Shown: positions 32,607 through 42,900 of the stretch, piece after piece
How the letters are laid out: the number at the start of each line of letters is the position of its first letter
How positions within the stretch are numbered: position 1 is the first letter of the stretch
Made by a program: the position numbers and the translations under genes
The notes under the pieces: generated by a model
The model's database searches: none
What the model was told of the DNA's origin: nothing
The model's input: the letters and a program-made list of their open reading frames with translations, nothing else
NCBI GenBank assembly: GCA_964445115.1
Contig: CAYUJU010000001.1
Span: 186,001-250,000 of the forward strand
Direction of reading: 5' to 3'
DNA: 64,000 bases
Source: CAIJXJ01 sp964445115
GTDB taxonomy: Bacteria > Pseudomonadota > Gammaproteobacteria > Burkholderiales > Methylophilaceae

Positions 32607-34033
32607 ACATTTCCCACCGCTTGCTGCTGGGCTACTTCCTGATCGTAGGGCTGGCAGCCTGGTTTGTGCTGAACGTCTTCACCGAAGAAGTAAAACCGGG
32701 CGTGCGGCAGGCAATGGAAGAAACGCTGGTCGACACCTCACAGTTGCTAGCAGAGCTTGCGGCGCAAGACCTCAAGAACGGGGAACTAGGCCACGGACGC
32801 TTTGCCGAGGCCTTCCAGCGCTACCGAAACCGTGCGCCACGCGCGACCATCTGGGGATTCCAGAAAGACGCTGTCGATTTGCGGGTGTACATCACGGACG
32901 CCAAGGGCATCGTGGTGTATGACTCCGCCAGTCTGGCGCTGGGGCAGGATTACTCGCGTTGGAACGATGTCTATCTCACCCTGCGCGGTCAGTATGGCGC
33001 ACGCAGTTCGCGCACGGATCCGAACAACGAACGAACATCAGTGATGTATATCGCCGCGCCTATTCAGGAGGGATCGACGCTACTCGGTGTCCTAACGGTC
33101 GCCAAGGCCACCTCAAGTGTGCAGCCGTTTATCGACCGCAGCCGTGCCCGCATCGAGCGCGCCGGATGGTGGCTGATGGGGGGCGCGCTGTTGATTGGCC
33201 TGCTATTCACTGGGTGGCTAACGCGCTCTATCGGACGTCTACGTCGCTATGCGCGTGAAGTCAGCCTAGGGAACCGAATGCCACCACCGGAGTTGCACAG
33301 CGGAGAGCTAGCCGAGCTGGGGCGCGCGCTGGCAGAAATGCGGAAAAAACTGGACGGGCGCGAATACGTGGAAAACTACGTGCATCATCTCGCGCACGAA
33401 ATGAAAAGCCCGCTGACCGCCCTGATCGGTTCGGCCGAGTTGCTGGACAGCGACATACCGGCACAGGAACGGCTAACCTTCACGCGCAACATCCGCGAAC
33501 AAAGCGAGCGCCTGCGTGAAATGCTGGACAAACTGCTGGCGCTGGCGAGACTGGAACATCGTGATGCGCTGGAGGATGTCAAAACGCTGGACTTGCGATT
33601 GCTACTGGACAAGGTGGTTGCCGACCATGGCCCCGCAATGCACAAGCGTCGAATAACCTGCATTAACGCTGTCCCTGCTGGGGCGATGGTTGCTGGAGAA
33701 GAGTTTCTGCTGCGTCAGGCGATTTCGAATCTGATCGACAATGCGGTGGCATTCTCTCCGGAGGGCGGCGAAATCGGTTGCACCCTGCATCGGGAGCACG
33801 AGCGACTCACGCTGGAGATTCATAATCAGGGAAACCATATTCCTGATTATGCCCTGCCACGTGTGTTCGAACGCTTCTACTCCCTGCCTCGCTCGGGAAG
33901 CGACCGGAAAAGTACCGGGCTGGGCCTGCCTTTCGTACAACGCGTGGCACAACTGCACGGGGGGAGCATCACGCTGGTGAATGCGCCACAAGGTGGTGTG
34001 AGCGCACAACTCAGCCTGCCAACCACGGTCTAG
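32603..34033 (+). CDS. creC: CreC-like sensor histidine kinase
   Basis: The 476-residue inner-membrane kinase has helix 1 at about 8-27 and helix 2 at about 188-206, enclosing a periplasmic sensor domain. The conserved RLLLGYF...EEVKPGVR start, GQDYSRWNDVYLTLRGQYGAR and MYIAAPI match E. coli CreC closely. The phospho-His is H265 in HEMKSP. The ATP-binding part includes NLIDNAV and TGLGLPFV. CreC responds to growth conditions and fermentation products in enterobacteria; the signal here is unknown. The gene is convergent with the DUF3240 gene, and the two stops share the bases CTAG. Confidence 0.92.
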   Translation: MNISHRLLLGYFLIVGLAAWFVLNVFTEEVKPGVRQAMEETLVDTSQLLAELAAQDLKNGELGHGRFAEAFQRYRNRAPRATIWGFQKDAVDLRVYITDAKGIVVYDSASLALGQDYSRWNDVYLTLRGQYGARSSRTDPNNERTSVMYIAAPIQEGSTLLGVLTVAKATSSVQPFIDRSRARIERAGWWLMGGALLIGLLFTGWLTRSIGRLRRYAREVSLGNRMPPPELHSGELAELGRALAEMRKKLDGREYVENYVHHLAHEMKSPLTALIGSAELLDSDIPAQERLTFTRNIREQSERLREMLDKLLALARLEHRDALEDVKTLDLRLLLDKVVADHGPAMHKRRITCINAVPAGAMVAGEEFLLRQAISNLIDNAVAFSPEGGEIGCTLHREHERLTLEIHNQGNHIPDYALPRVFERFYSLPRSGSDRKSTGLGLPFVQRVAQLHGGSITLVNAPQGGVSAQLSLPTTV

Positions 34034-34329
34034 ACTCTGCCCTCGCCCATCAGCGGGACGATGAAGTAGCGTAGTCCAACGCCGGTAAACTTCCCGCGCA
34101 TGTCCTGAATCAGGTGATCCGCAAACGCCGTTTCCGTCCGGATCGTGAACTGCACGCGCCGTTGCCGGCCCGTGACCTGCTCCAGCAGGCTCATCCCGGC
34201 CTGGCGTACCCCGTGCCCAAACGCTTCGGCGCTACTGAACCCCTCGATTACATCGTGCTCAAGCAGCCAGTCCACCATGGTTTCTTCGACCGATGGTGGG
34301 GCATAAATAATCAACAAACATTGATGCAT
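34030..34329 (-). CDS. DUF3240 (PII-like) protein of a metal efflux operon
   Basis: The 99-residue protein fits the DUF3240 family (CLLIIYAPPSVEETMVDWLLE at the start, YFIVPLMGEGRV at the end). This is a small ferredoxin-like, PII-related fold repeatedly found as the last gene of heavy-metal RND operons. It may sense or buffer metal or nucleotide, but no function is proven to my knowledge. It follows the first RND pump by 2 nt. Confidence 0.8.
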   Translation of the reverse strand: MHQCLLIIYAPPSVEETMVDWLLEHDVIEGFSSAEAFGHGVRQAGMSLLEQVTGRQRRVQFTIRTETAFADHLIQDMRGKFTGVGLRYFIVPLMGEGRV

Positions 34330-34331
34330 GG

Positions 34332-37300
34332 TTATTTTTCCAGGCCAAAGCGACGGTAAAGGATAGGCAACAGGATCAGGGTCAGCGTCGTGGATGTCAC
34401 CAAGCCCCCGATCACCACAATCGCGAGCGGACGCTGGATTTCAGAACCGGGGCCGGTGGCAAACAACAGAGGGATAAGGCCGAATGCGGCGATGCTAGCC
34501 GTCATCAGCACCGGGCGCAGGCGACGCTTGGCGCCTTCGACGACCACGCGGGCGATTTCCATGCCGTGGGCAGCCAGTTGGTTGAAATAGCTCACCATCA
34601 CCACACCGTTCAGCACGGCGATCCCCAGCAGCGCGATAAAGCCGACCGATGCCGGTACCGACAGGTATTCGCCGGACATCCACAGGGCGAACACCCCACC
34701 GATCATGGCAAACGGAATGTTCGACAGGATCAGCACTGACTGCCGCACGGAACGGAAGGTCGCGAACAGGAGCAGGAAAATCAACCCGATGGCGATAGGC
34801 ACCACGATGGCGAGACGTGCGGCGGAACGTTGCTGATTCTCGAACTGCCCGCCCCACTTCATCTCGTAACCTTCCGGGAACTTCACCTGGCTCATCACCT
34901 TGCTGCGGGCTTCTTCCACAAAGCCGACCAGATCGCGATCGCGCACATTGGCGACCACGACCACCATACGTGCGCCACGTTCACGGTCAACCTTGACCGG
35001 ACCTTCGACGCGCTCGAGTTTGGCCACCGCGGAGAGCGGCACGTTGGTGCCATTCGGCAACGTCAGCATCAAACTGGTGAAATCAGCGGGCGAGGTACGC
35101 AGGCCATCGGCGCCACGCAGCAGTACCGGGGTACGCCGTTGCCCTTCCTGCACGATGCCCAGTGACTTCCCTTCGAGCTGCGCACGCAACATGGCCTCGA
35201 TCTGCGCGATATCGAACCCCAGCCTGCCTGCCGCCAGACGATCGATGTCGATACGCAGATACTGTACCCCGCTGTTTTGCGGCGTATAGACATCCTGCGC
35301 GCCAGGAATGGATTGCAGGATACGCACGGTCTGCTGCGCCATCGCATCGAGTTGGGCGAGGTCACTGCCGAAGATCTTGACGGCCAGGTCGCCGCGCACA
35401 CCCAGGATCATTTCGTTCACGCGCATTTCGATCGGCTGGGTAAAGGCATAGGCCATACCGGGCATGTCTTCCAGCGTCTTGCGCAGCGCATCGATCAACT
35501 TCTCCTTGTCCGGAGAACGCCATTCCTCGCGCGGCTTCAGCACCAGAAAATTATCTGTCTGGTTCAGTCCCATGGGATCCAAGCCCAGTTCGTCCGCCCC
35601 CACGCGTGAAACGACCCCCTTCACTTCCGGAACGTTTGCCAGCACCGCACGCTGCACAGCCAAGTCGAGCTCGACGGTTTTATCCAGATTGATGGAGGGC
35701 AATTTCTCGACCTGCATGATGATGTCGCCTTCGTCCATGACAGGCATGAAGGTCTTGCCGATCTGCAGATAGACCACCGCCGTGGCAACCAGCGCAGCAA
35801 GCGCTCCGATCAGGATGATCCTGGTGTGCGATAACGCCCAGGTCAGCAGCGGCTCGTATACCCTCAGCGCCTTGCGCACCAGCCATGGCTCTTCGTGGCT
35901 AACCTTGCCCAGCAGGAAGGAAGACAGCACCGGGACCACCGTCAACGAAAGCAGCAACGAACCAGACAATGCGAACACAATGGTCAGTGCCACCGGGCCG
36001 AATAACTTGCCCTCGAGCCCCTGCAGCGTCAGCAACGGCAAGAACACGGTAATGATGATGAGGATACCGGAGGTCACAGGAACGCTGACCTCCTTCACCG
36101 CACGGTAGATCAGGTGCAAACGGGGCAGCTTGGATTGCTCGCCGTGAGCCAGATGCGAAATGATGTTCTCCACCACCACCACGGCAGCGTCTACCAGCAT
36201 GCCGATCGCGATGGAAAGGCCGCCCAGACTCATCAGGTTGGCCGACATGCCAAACTGACCCATCATGATGAACGTTACCAGGGCTGCAAGCGGAAGCGCC
36301 AGGGCCACCGTCAGTGCCGCACGCACATTCCCCAAGAACAGCACCAGCAGGATCACCACCAGCACAATGGCCTCGAACAGGGCCTTGGTGACGGTGCCTA
36401 CCGCACGTTCGACCAGATTGCCACGGTCGTAAAACACCTGGATATGCACACCCTTAGGCAGCGTCGGTTCGATTTCCTTGATCTTGGCGCGCACGCCGTT
36501 CACGACCTGTTGCGCATTTGCGCCGCGCAAGCCGAGTACCAGACCCTCTACCGCCTCGCCCTGTCCGTTCTTGGTGACTGCACCGTAGCGGGTCATGGCA
36601 CCGATGCGCACCTCGGCGACATCGCCAACTCGCACCGGCATACCCATTTCACTCTTGATCACGGTATTGCGGACATCGTCCAGTGAACGGAAGCGCCCTT
36701 CTGCACGCACCAGCAGCGACTCTTCGCCATCGCCCAGGCGGCCTGCGCCATCGTTGCGATTATTGAGCTCTAGCGCCTGTTGCAGCATGTCGAGCGACAC
36801 GCCACGGGCATACATGCGCCCGTTCTCCGGGACGATTTCGTAGGTGCGCACCACGCCGCCCAGCGCATTCACATCGGCAACACCCGGCACCGTCCGCAGT
36901 TGCGGACGAATCACCCAGTCCAGCAGGCTGCGTCGTTCTTCCAGCGACAGCGTGCCGCCTTCGATGGTGAACATGAACATCTCGCCAAGGGGCGTCGTCA
37001 TGGGCGCTACACCGCCGGTCGCATCTGGCGGTAGGCTGCCCCAGATGCCGTTCAGGCGTTCGGTCACCTGCTGGCGCGCCCAGTAGATATCGGTCCCGTC
37101 TTCAAAATCCACCGTGATGTCAGTCAAGGCGTATTTCGCCACCGACCGCAGCATGGTCTGGTGCGGCAAGCCGAGCATTTCCACTTCCACTGGTGCAGTG
37201 ATGCGGGCCTCGACCTCTTCCGGTGTCATCCCGGGGGCCTTGATAATGATCTTGACCTGCGTGCTCGACACATCAGGGAACGCGTCGATGGGCAACTGCT

Positions 37301-37397
37301 TGAAGGCATACGCGCCCAAGCCGACCAGCAGCGCCGTCAGCACCAGCATCAACAGGCGCTGCGTCAGCGCAAACTGTACCAACCTAGCCAGCATCAT
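34332..37397 (-). CDS. Heavy-metal efflux RND transporter, CzcA/CusA family (pump 1)
   Basis: The 1021-residue proton-driven pump has 12 membrane helices and two large periplasmic loops. The start MMLARLVQFALTQRLLMLVL and PIDAFPDVSSTQVKII are family hallmarks. The helix-4 signature reads LSIAIGMLVDAAVVVVEN, with acidic residues at D403 and E410. This differs from the CzcA form DFGx3DGAx3VEN and is nearer to the CusA form. The metal (Cu/Ag, Ni, Co, Zn or Cd) cannot be fixed from sequence alone. The ATG overlaps the adaptor stop by 4 nt. It pairs with the adaptor and outer-membrane protein upstream. Confidence 0.9.
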   Translation of the reverse strand: MMLARLVQFALTQRLLMLVLTALLVGLGAYAFKQLPIDAFPDVSSTQVKIIIKAPGMTPEEVEARITAPVEVEMLGLPHQTMLRSVAKYALTDITVDFEDGTDIYWARQQVTERLNGIWGSLPPDATGGVAPMTTPLGEMFMFTIEGGTLSLEERRSLLDWVIRPQLRTVPGVADVNALGGVVRTYEIVPENGRMYARGVSLDMLQQALELNNRNDGAGRLGDGEESLLVRAEGRFRSLDDVRNTVIKSEMGMPVRVGDVAEVRIGAMTRYGAVTKNGQGEAVEGLVLGLRGANAQQVVNGVRAKIKEIEPTLPKGVHIQVFYDRGNLVERAVGTVTKALFEAIVLVVILLVLFLGNVRAALTVALALPLAALVTFIMMGQFGMSANLMSLGGLSIAIGMLVDAAVVVVENIISHLAHGEQSKLPRLHLIYRAVKEVSVPVTSGILIIITVFLPLLTLQGLEGKLFGPVALTIVFALSGSLLLSLTVVPVLSSFLLGKVSHEEPWLVRKALRVYEPLLTWALSHTRIILIGALAALVATAVVYLQIGKTFMPVMDEGDIIMQVEKLPSINLDKTVELDLAVQRAVLANVPEVKGVVSRVGADELGLDPMGLNQTDNFLVLKPREEWRSPDKEKLIDALRKTLEDMPGMAYAFTQPIEMRVNEMILGVRGDLAVKIFGSDLAQLDAMAQQTVRILQSIPGAQDVYTPQNSGVQYLRIDIDRLAAGRLGFDIAQIEAMLRAQLEGKSLGIVQEGQRRTPVLLRGADGLRTSPADFTSLMLTLPNGTNVPLSAVAKLERVEGPVKVDRERGARMVVVVANVRDRDLVGFVEEARSKVMSQVKFPEGYEMKWGGQFENQQRSAARLAIVVPIAIGLIFLLLFATFRSVRQSVLILSNIPFAMIGGVFALWMSGEYLSVPASVGFIALLGIAVLNGVVMVSYFNQLAAHGMEIARVVVEGAKRRLRPVLMTASIAAFGLIPLLFATGPGSEIQRPLAIVVIGGLVTSTTLTLILLPILYRRFGLEK

Positions 37398-38497
37398 TCG
37401 CCCCCAGCGCCAGCCCAGGCGGCCTTGATCGCCACCGTGCCACTGATTGCAACCTTTTCGTTACCCGTCAGGCCGTTGATCACCACGCGCTCGGATTGTT
37501 CGGATACGACGGTGATTTTTCTGGGCAGGAAGCCCTTGTCGTTCTGCACGAATACGTAGTTGTCCGTACCGACCCTTGCCACGGACGCCTTGGGTACCGT
37601 GAACTGCTTGCCTGCGACACTTTCCGAGGCAATTTCCGCCTCGACGAACTGGCCCGGAGAAAGAAGATCGCCGTTCTTCGTGACCTCGGCCCGCACATGC
37701 ATGGTCTGGTCGTTCTTGTTGATGTTACGGATGATCGCGATCACCCTGCCTTCAGCCTGGTATTTGGGAATTCTCACCTGCATACCGGACTTCACCGAGC
37801 CGAGACTCTCCACCGGCGCATGGATTTCAAGCCACAACGGCGTTAATCGCGCGATACGAAACATGGGCATGGCCGGGTCGATACGCTGTCCGGACGTGAC
37901 CATCTGCTCCAGTACCTGCCCTTCGATCGGTGCGCTGATTGTCATGCCGCTACTGAACTCCCCCCGACTCTCCAGACGAGCAATCGCGGCATCCCCCATG
38001 CCGGCAAGACGCAAGGCCTGGCGGCGCTGCGACAAGACGGCATTAAGCTCATCCTGCCCGCTGCGTGTCGAAAGGTAACGTCGCTCGGCGATGATGCCTT
38101 CCTTGAACAATTCCGCATCACGGTCCAGCGTATTGCGTGCCAGCCGTTGCTGCGCCAGCGCCTGCAGATATTCGCGTTGCAAGAGCACCAGATCAGGACT
38201 AGTGATATGCGCCAACGCCTGCCCTTTTTTCACACTTTGCCCGGCTGCCACAAACACGGCATCCACCAGCCCGGACTGCGCAGCGCTCACCACACGCTCC
38301 TGGCCTACCGGAACGGCAATTTCACCAGGCAAGCGGTTACCGGTCACCATTGCGGCGGCAGACACCGGTGCCGACACGATGCCCAGCGTTTGCTGCTGTT
38401 TGACTGTCATCGGAATTTGTATCGGCTCCGCCGCATAGGCTTGTGCGATAGAAGCGCTGACCAGAAATGCCAGAATATTTTTCATGCAAAATCTCAA
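37394..38497 (-). CDS. RND periplasmic adaptor (membrane fusion) protein, CusB/CzcB type (pump 1)
   Basis: The 367-residue adaptor has a signal peptide (FLVSASIAQAYA), a barrel-sandwich hybrid (LVDAVFVAAGQSVKKGQALA), a coiled hairpin, and beta-barrel and membrane-proximal domains. It joins the RND pump to the outer-membrane channel. The start is taken as a TTG at 38497. It overlaps the channel gene stop as TTGA and has a GGAGAG ribosome site; the ATG four codons later (38485) is the alternative. No metal-binding His/Met cluster is seen at the N-terminus. Confidence 0.88.
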   Translation of the reverse strand: MRFCMKNILAFLVSASIAQAYAAEPIQIPMTVKQQQTLGIVSAPVSAAAMVTGNRLPGEIAVPVGQERVVSAAQSGLVDAVFVAAGQSVKKGQALAHITSPDLVLLQREYLQALAQQRLARNTLDRDAELFKEGIIAERRYLSTRSGQDELNAVLSQRRQALRLAGMGDAAIARLESRGEFSSGMTISAPIEGQVLEQMVTSGQRIDPAMPMFRIARLTPLWLEIHAPVESLGSVKSGMQVRIPKYQAEGRVIAIIRNINKNDQTMHVRAEVTKNGDLLSPGQFVEAEIASESVAGKQFTVPKASVARVGTDNYVFVQNDKGFLPRKITVVSEQSERVVINGLTGNEKVAISGTVAIKAAWAGAGGE

Positions 38498-39729
38498 GGA
38501 AGCTCTCCAACGGATTGATTATATTTAGCTACATCCCATCCTATCTGCACTTTTTTACTGCGCAGGGCCCGTTCTGCTTCTTGGGCCAAAGACTGCACCC
38601 GCATCAGATGCACCAGATCGGTTTCGCCCAATTGAAAGGCTTTTTTAGCCAAACGGAGATTTTCCTGCGCCAACTCATTCTGGCTAGTCACGATTTCCAA
38701 CTCGGCACGCGTCACTTCCAGGTTGTGTTGCGCCTCGTGCAACGCGGTTTCCATCAGCATCTGCAGGCGCTCGCGCTCAGTCATGTAGCGGGCGACATTA
38801 CTCTCGGCCGCGGCCAACATAGGCGCGCTACGCGCTTCTGATTCAAGCGGGATGCGCAGTTTGAGGCCAATGCTATCGTTATATTCGGAATCGAATGCAC
38901 CACGCTGGCTTCGGGCAGCCAGCATCAACTGCGGGTTTTCCCGTCGCTCGACGCGTACAAGCGCACGTTCGTTCTGCGCCAGTGTGATTTTGGATTCGAT
39001 TTCCTTGATGAACGGATGCTGATCACTCAATTCATTTTTGGCGGACAGGGCTTCTTCCGCACGAGAAGGAATCTCGGTCAATCCCGTCAGGGTATGGTAG
39101 CGATGCTGGGCGTGGCGCAGCTCGGCCTCCGCACGCAAGAGCGCTGCCCTTGCCTGCAGTGTCTCGTTCTGTGCCAGCATCAAGTCGGTTTTGGCCAATT
39201 CGCCAGCCTTGAAACGGTGCTCGACATCATGCTGCAAGGCTTCGGCAGTCTCGACACGCAAACGAGCGATCTCAACATTGTTGACGTTCATTCCCACATC
39301 CCACACCGCATCCCGCAGGACACCCGCGATCTGGAGCAGCAAGGCATCTCGGGTGGCGGCCAGTTCAACCTGGGCTTCAGAAGCCGTCGCCTGTCTTGCC
39401 GTACGCTGACCGGGAAGCCAGACTGGTAATTCCAGCTCGGCTTCCCATTCACGCTCACCTCGTGCACTTCCCACCGTGTCATTCTGGTGTCGTACGGAAA
39501 TGGCGGGAGCCATGGGCAACATGCTGCGCGCATGGAGATAGCGGGCCTGCACCTCGCCATCCATCGCCTCGAGCACATGGCGCTGCGGATTGCGTGCAAA
39601 AGTGCTCTGCAACACCTCGTGCATGCTCAGATTGGTATTGAATTGCAGTGCATCGTTTTCAGCCGCACCTGCCATCAGGTGGAACGTAAAAAGAGGCACC
39701 AGCGACAATGCGGTCAACGTTGATTTCAT
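38494..39729 (-). CDS. TolC-family outer membrane efflux channel, CzcC/CusC type (pump 1)
   Basis: The 411-residue protein starts at ATG 39729 (a GTG lies one codon before), with a signal peptide MKSTLTALSLVPLFTFHLMAG. Long amphipathic helices of two OEP repeats follow (AEALQHDVEHRFKAGELAKT and the related FQLGETDLVHLMRVQ). It forms the trimeric exit duct of pump 1. It is the first gene of the unit tolC-like, adaptor, RND, DUF3240, and has a PmrA/QseB-type box just upstream. Confidence 0.87.
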   Translation of the reverse strand: MKSTLTALSLVPLFTFHLMAGAAENDALQFNTNLSMHEVLQSTFARNPQRHVLEAMDGEVQARYLHARSMLPMAPAISVRHQNDTVGSARGEREWEAELELPVWLPGQRTARQATASEAQVELAATRDALLLQIAGVLRDAVWDVGMNVNNVEIARLRVETAEALQHDVEHRFKAGELAKTDLMLAQNETLQARAALLRAEAELRHAQHRYHTLTGLTEIPSRAEEALSAKNELSDQHPFIKEIESKITLAQNERALVRVERRENPQLMLAARSQRGAFDSEYNDSIGLKLRIPLESEARSAPMLAAAESNVARYMTERERLQMLMETALHEAQHNLEVTRAELEIVTSQNELAQENLRLAKKAFQLGETDLVHLMRVQSLAQEAERALRSKKVQIGWDVAKYNQSVGELP

Positions 39730-39780
39730 CACGCGTATACAGTCCGTCCATGGCCATGGAGAAATAACATGGCACGCAGG

Positions 39781-39809
39781 TTATCAGGAGTTGCTTAAGA
39801 GTTTCTTAA
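39781..39809 (-). promoter_or_regulatory. Promoter of pump 1 operon
   Basis: On the minus strand, TTAAGA (39809-39804), a 17-nt spacer and TGATAA (39786-39781) form a -35/-10 pair about 50 nt before the channel gene ATG. The -35 is embedded in the direct-repeat operator described separately. Confidence 0.5.
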
Positions 39810-39810
39810 A
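39794..39810 (-). promoter_or_regulatory. PmrA/QseB-type direct-repeat operator before pump 1
   Basis: The minus strand reads TTTAAGAAACTCTTAAG, an exact match to YTTAAK-N5-YTTAAK, the box bound by PmrA/QseB-class OmpR-family response regulators. The 11-bp period and overlap with the -35 suit activation by a regulator dimer. Confidence 0.6.
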
Positions 39811-39917
39811 CGCGGATATGCTAACAGCAAATCAGGGAGTGGCGATGCAAGCAAACTACAGGATGGAGTGCATACCCCATCCTGTAAATGCCTGATCCAT
39901 CTCGAGACGGATGACCG

Positions 39918-42900
39918 TCAGGACGCGCTGGAACGCTCGTCCGAAAAGTAAGGGTACAGCAATGGCAACAACAGCAAGGTAAAGAAGGTTGCCGTAATCA
40001 ATCCACCGACGATCACGACTGCGAAGGGGCGCTGCGTCTCGGAACCGATCCCATGTGACAATGCTGCCGGCAACAATCCCAACCCCGCCATCAGCGCCGT
40101 CATCAGGATAGGCCGCAAACGGCTGGCAGCCCCCTCCATGACGGCATCAAGCTGCGCACGCCCTTCCTGCATGAGGTGCTTGATTTCCTCGACCATGATC
40201 ACACCGTTCTGCACCGAAATGCCAGCCAGCGCGATGAATCCCACAGCGGCCGACACCGAAAGATGCAAGCCAGCCAGCGCCAAGCCGGCGAGCCCACCGA
40301 TCAGGGTAAAGGGGATCAGCATCAATACCAGGAATGCACTCCTGACGGATTTAAACGCCCAAAACAGCAACACGAAAATCATCAGTAAAGACAGCGGAAC
40401 AATCACCTCGAGGCGCTTCATTGCGCGTTGCTGGTTCTCGAACTGACCGCCCCACACCATGGAATAGCCAGGTGGCAACCCGACACGTGCTTTCACTGTT
40501 GCCATCGCTTCTTGCACAAAACTTCCCTGATCACGCCCAAGCACGTTGACCTTGACTGCGGCAATGCGGGAGATCCCCTCGCGGGCGATGCGATAGGCCC
40601 CTTGCCGGACATCAATCTCCGCAAGCTCGCCGAGAGGAATGGTGGTTGAACCATCGGGAAGCGCTACGGGCAATTCAGCGATGTCATCCACAGCATCACG
40701 GTAAGGTGTCGCCAACCGCAGCGTCAGGTCAAAACTACGATCATTTTCGTAAAACGTGTTGACTGCACTGCCCGCCAGTGCAGTTCTGATGGTCGCGTTA
40801 ACGTCACCGGCGGTCAGGCCATAACGTGCCAAGGCGGTGCGGCGCAAGTTGATATCGACTTCACTGTTGCCGGAGATAGGGATAGCGCCGACATCGCTGG
40901 CACCGCGAACACTACGAATAGCCTCTGCAACCTGCTGGGCCTTATCCTCGAGCACGGCAAGGTCAGGACCGAAAATTTTGACGGAAATTTCCCCTTTCAC
41001 GCCGGACAACGCCTCTTCGACATTATCCTGAATCACCTGCGAGAAATTGGTCGGCACCCCCGGGATTTCATGAATCTTGGCGGCCATATCCTCGATCATG
41101 GCTTCCTTGTCTGCAAAACGCCAAGCCTCGCGCGGCGAAAGACTGGCCAGAATTTCCATGTTGTTAGGGCCCTTGGGGTCAGTTCCGTCATCAGGCCGTC
41201 CCAACTGGGACACGACGTTCTGCACTTCGGGGTAGGTCTGAAGAATCGCCCGCACTTGCCGCTCGATTTCCTTGGTTTTTTCGAGACTGGTGGACGGTGC
41301 CAGTGGCATGGTGATCCACAGGTTTCCTTCATCAAGCTTGGGAAGGAATTCCGTGCCCAGCTTTGGAGCAAGAACCAAGGAAAGTACCAGTAGCGCCACG
41401 GAGATGACGGTAATCGGGCGCCAGCGTGGACGCAGGCTGATCAAGATACTGCGATAGCGCTCCTGCAACGCATGCATCCAGGGACTGTGCTTCTCTGCCA
41501 TGTCCTCACGTCGCATGGTAAATGATAACAACGCCGGCACCAGCGTCAGGGTCAGGAGAATCGCCCCAAGTAGCGCAAAGCTCAAGGTAAAGGCCATGGG
41601 CGAGAAGATGCGCCCTTCGACACGCTGAAAGGTAAAAATAGGCAAAAACGCCAGGATGATGATGACCTTGGAAAACAGGATGGGATGGCCCATCGCGACA
41701 GCAGTCTGCTTCAGCGTATGAATGCGCCAGCCATAGCCGCTATGTACCGGGTTGCCATCATGAGCCCCCAGTGCAAGCTTCACCATCAGCGCCTCGACCA
41801 GCACCACGGCACTGTCGATGATAATCCCGAAGTCCACGGACCCCAGCGAAATCAGATTGGCGGACATCCCTCTGGCATCCATCAGGATGAATGCAAACAG
41901 CAGCGAGAGCGGAATGACGGAAGCCACGATCAGCGCCGCACGCCAGTTTCGCAGGAATATCATCAGGATGGAAACCACCAGCAAAGCCCCCACCACCAGG
42001 TTTTCCGTGACGGTGTGGACGGTGTGCTGAACGAGCGTCGTGCGTTCGTAATAGGGTTTGATGCGTACGCCCTGCGGCAATCTTGCGTTAATACGCTCAA
42101 CCTGCTCACGCAGCCCCTCGACGACCTTGGCCGCGTTCTGCCCCTTGGACATGATCGCAACGCCCTGCACCACATCATCGCGATCATTGAACGCGATCAT
42201 GCCGGAGCGAGGCCGCTCCCCAATTTTCACAACACCCAAGTCACCCACCAGCACAGGCTTACCCTGTCGCGAGGTGACTACCGTTTGTGCAATGTCATCC
42301 AACTTGCCGAACAAACCGATCCCACGGACTACCATGGCTTCCTCGCCGCGGGGCATCAGCCCACCACCAACATTCGTGCTGGCTTTTGCAAGTGAGGTTT
42401 CGACCTGGTCGATACTGACACCAAACTTTTTCAATAAGTATGGATCAAGAAGTACCTGGTATTCCCGCACGGCCCCGCCGTAACTTACGAGATCCGCCAC
42501 TCCCGGGACATTGCGCAGCACAGGTTGAATATCCCAGTCCTGAATGGCCCGGATTTCGCTGAGCGGCATATCTTTTGGCGCATCAACGATGTAGCGATAG
42601 ACCTCGCCCACTGCGGTTGACAGTGGCGCCAGGGTCGGCTGGTAGCCCTGCGGCAGGTCGGCGTTAGACAACCGCTCCAGCACTTGCTGCCGGGCAAAAT
42701 AGTCGTCCGTTTTATCCGTAAACGTCAGCGTCACCACCGACAATCCGGTGATCGAGACCGAGCGCTTCTGGGCAAGGTGCGGCACGCCGCTCACCGCACG
42801 CTCGATCGGCAGCGTTACAGCGCGTTCCACCTCCTCAGGTGCCAGACCTGGTGCCTGAGTCACAATCCCGACATGCACGTCTTCCACGTCGGGAAATGCC

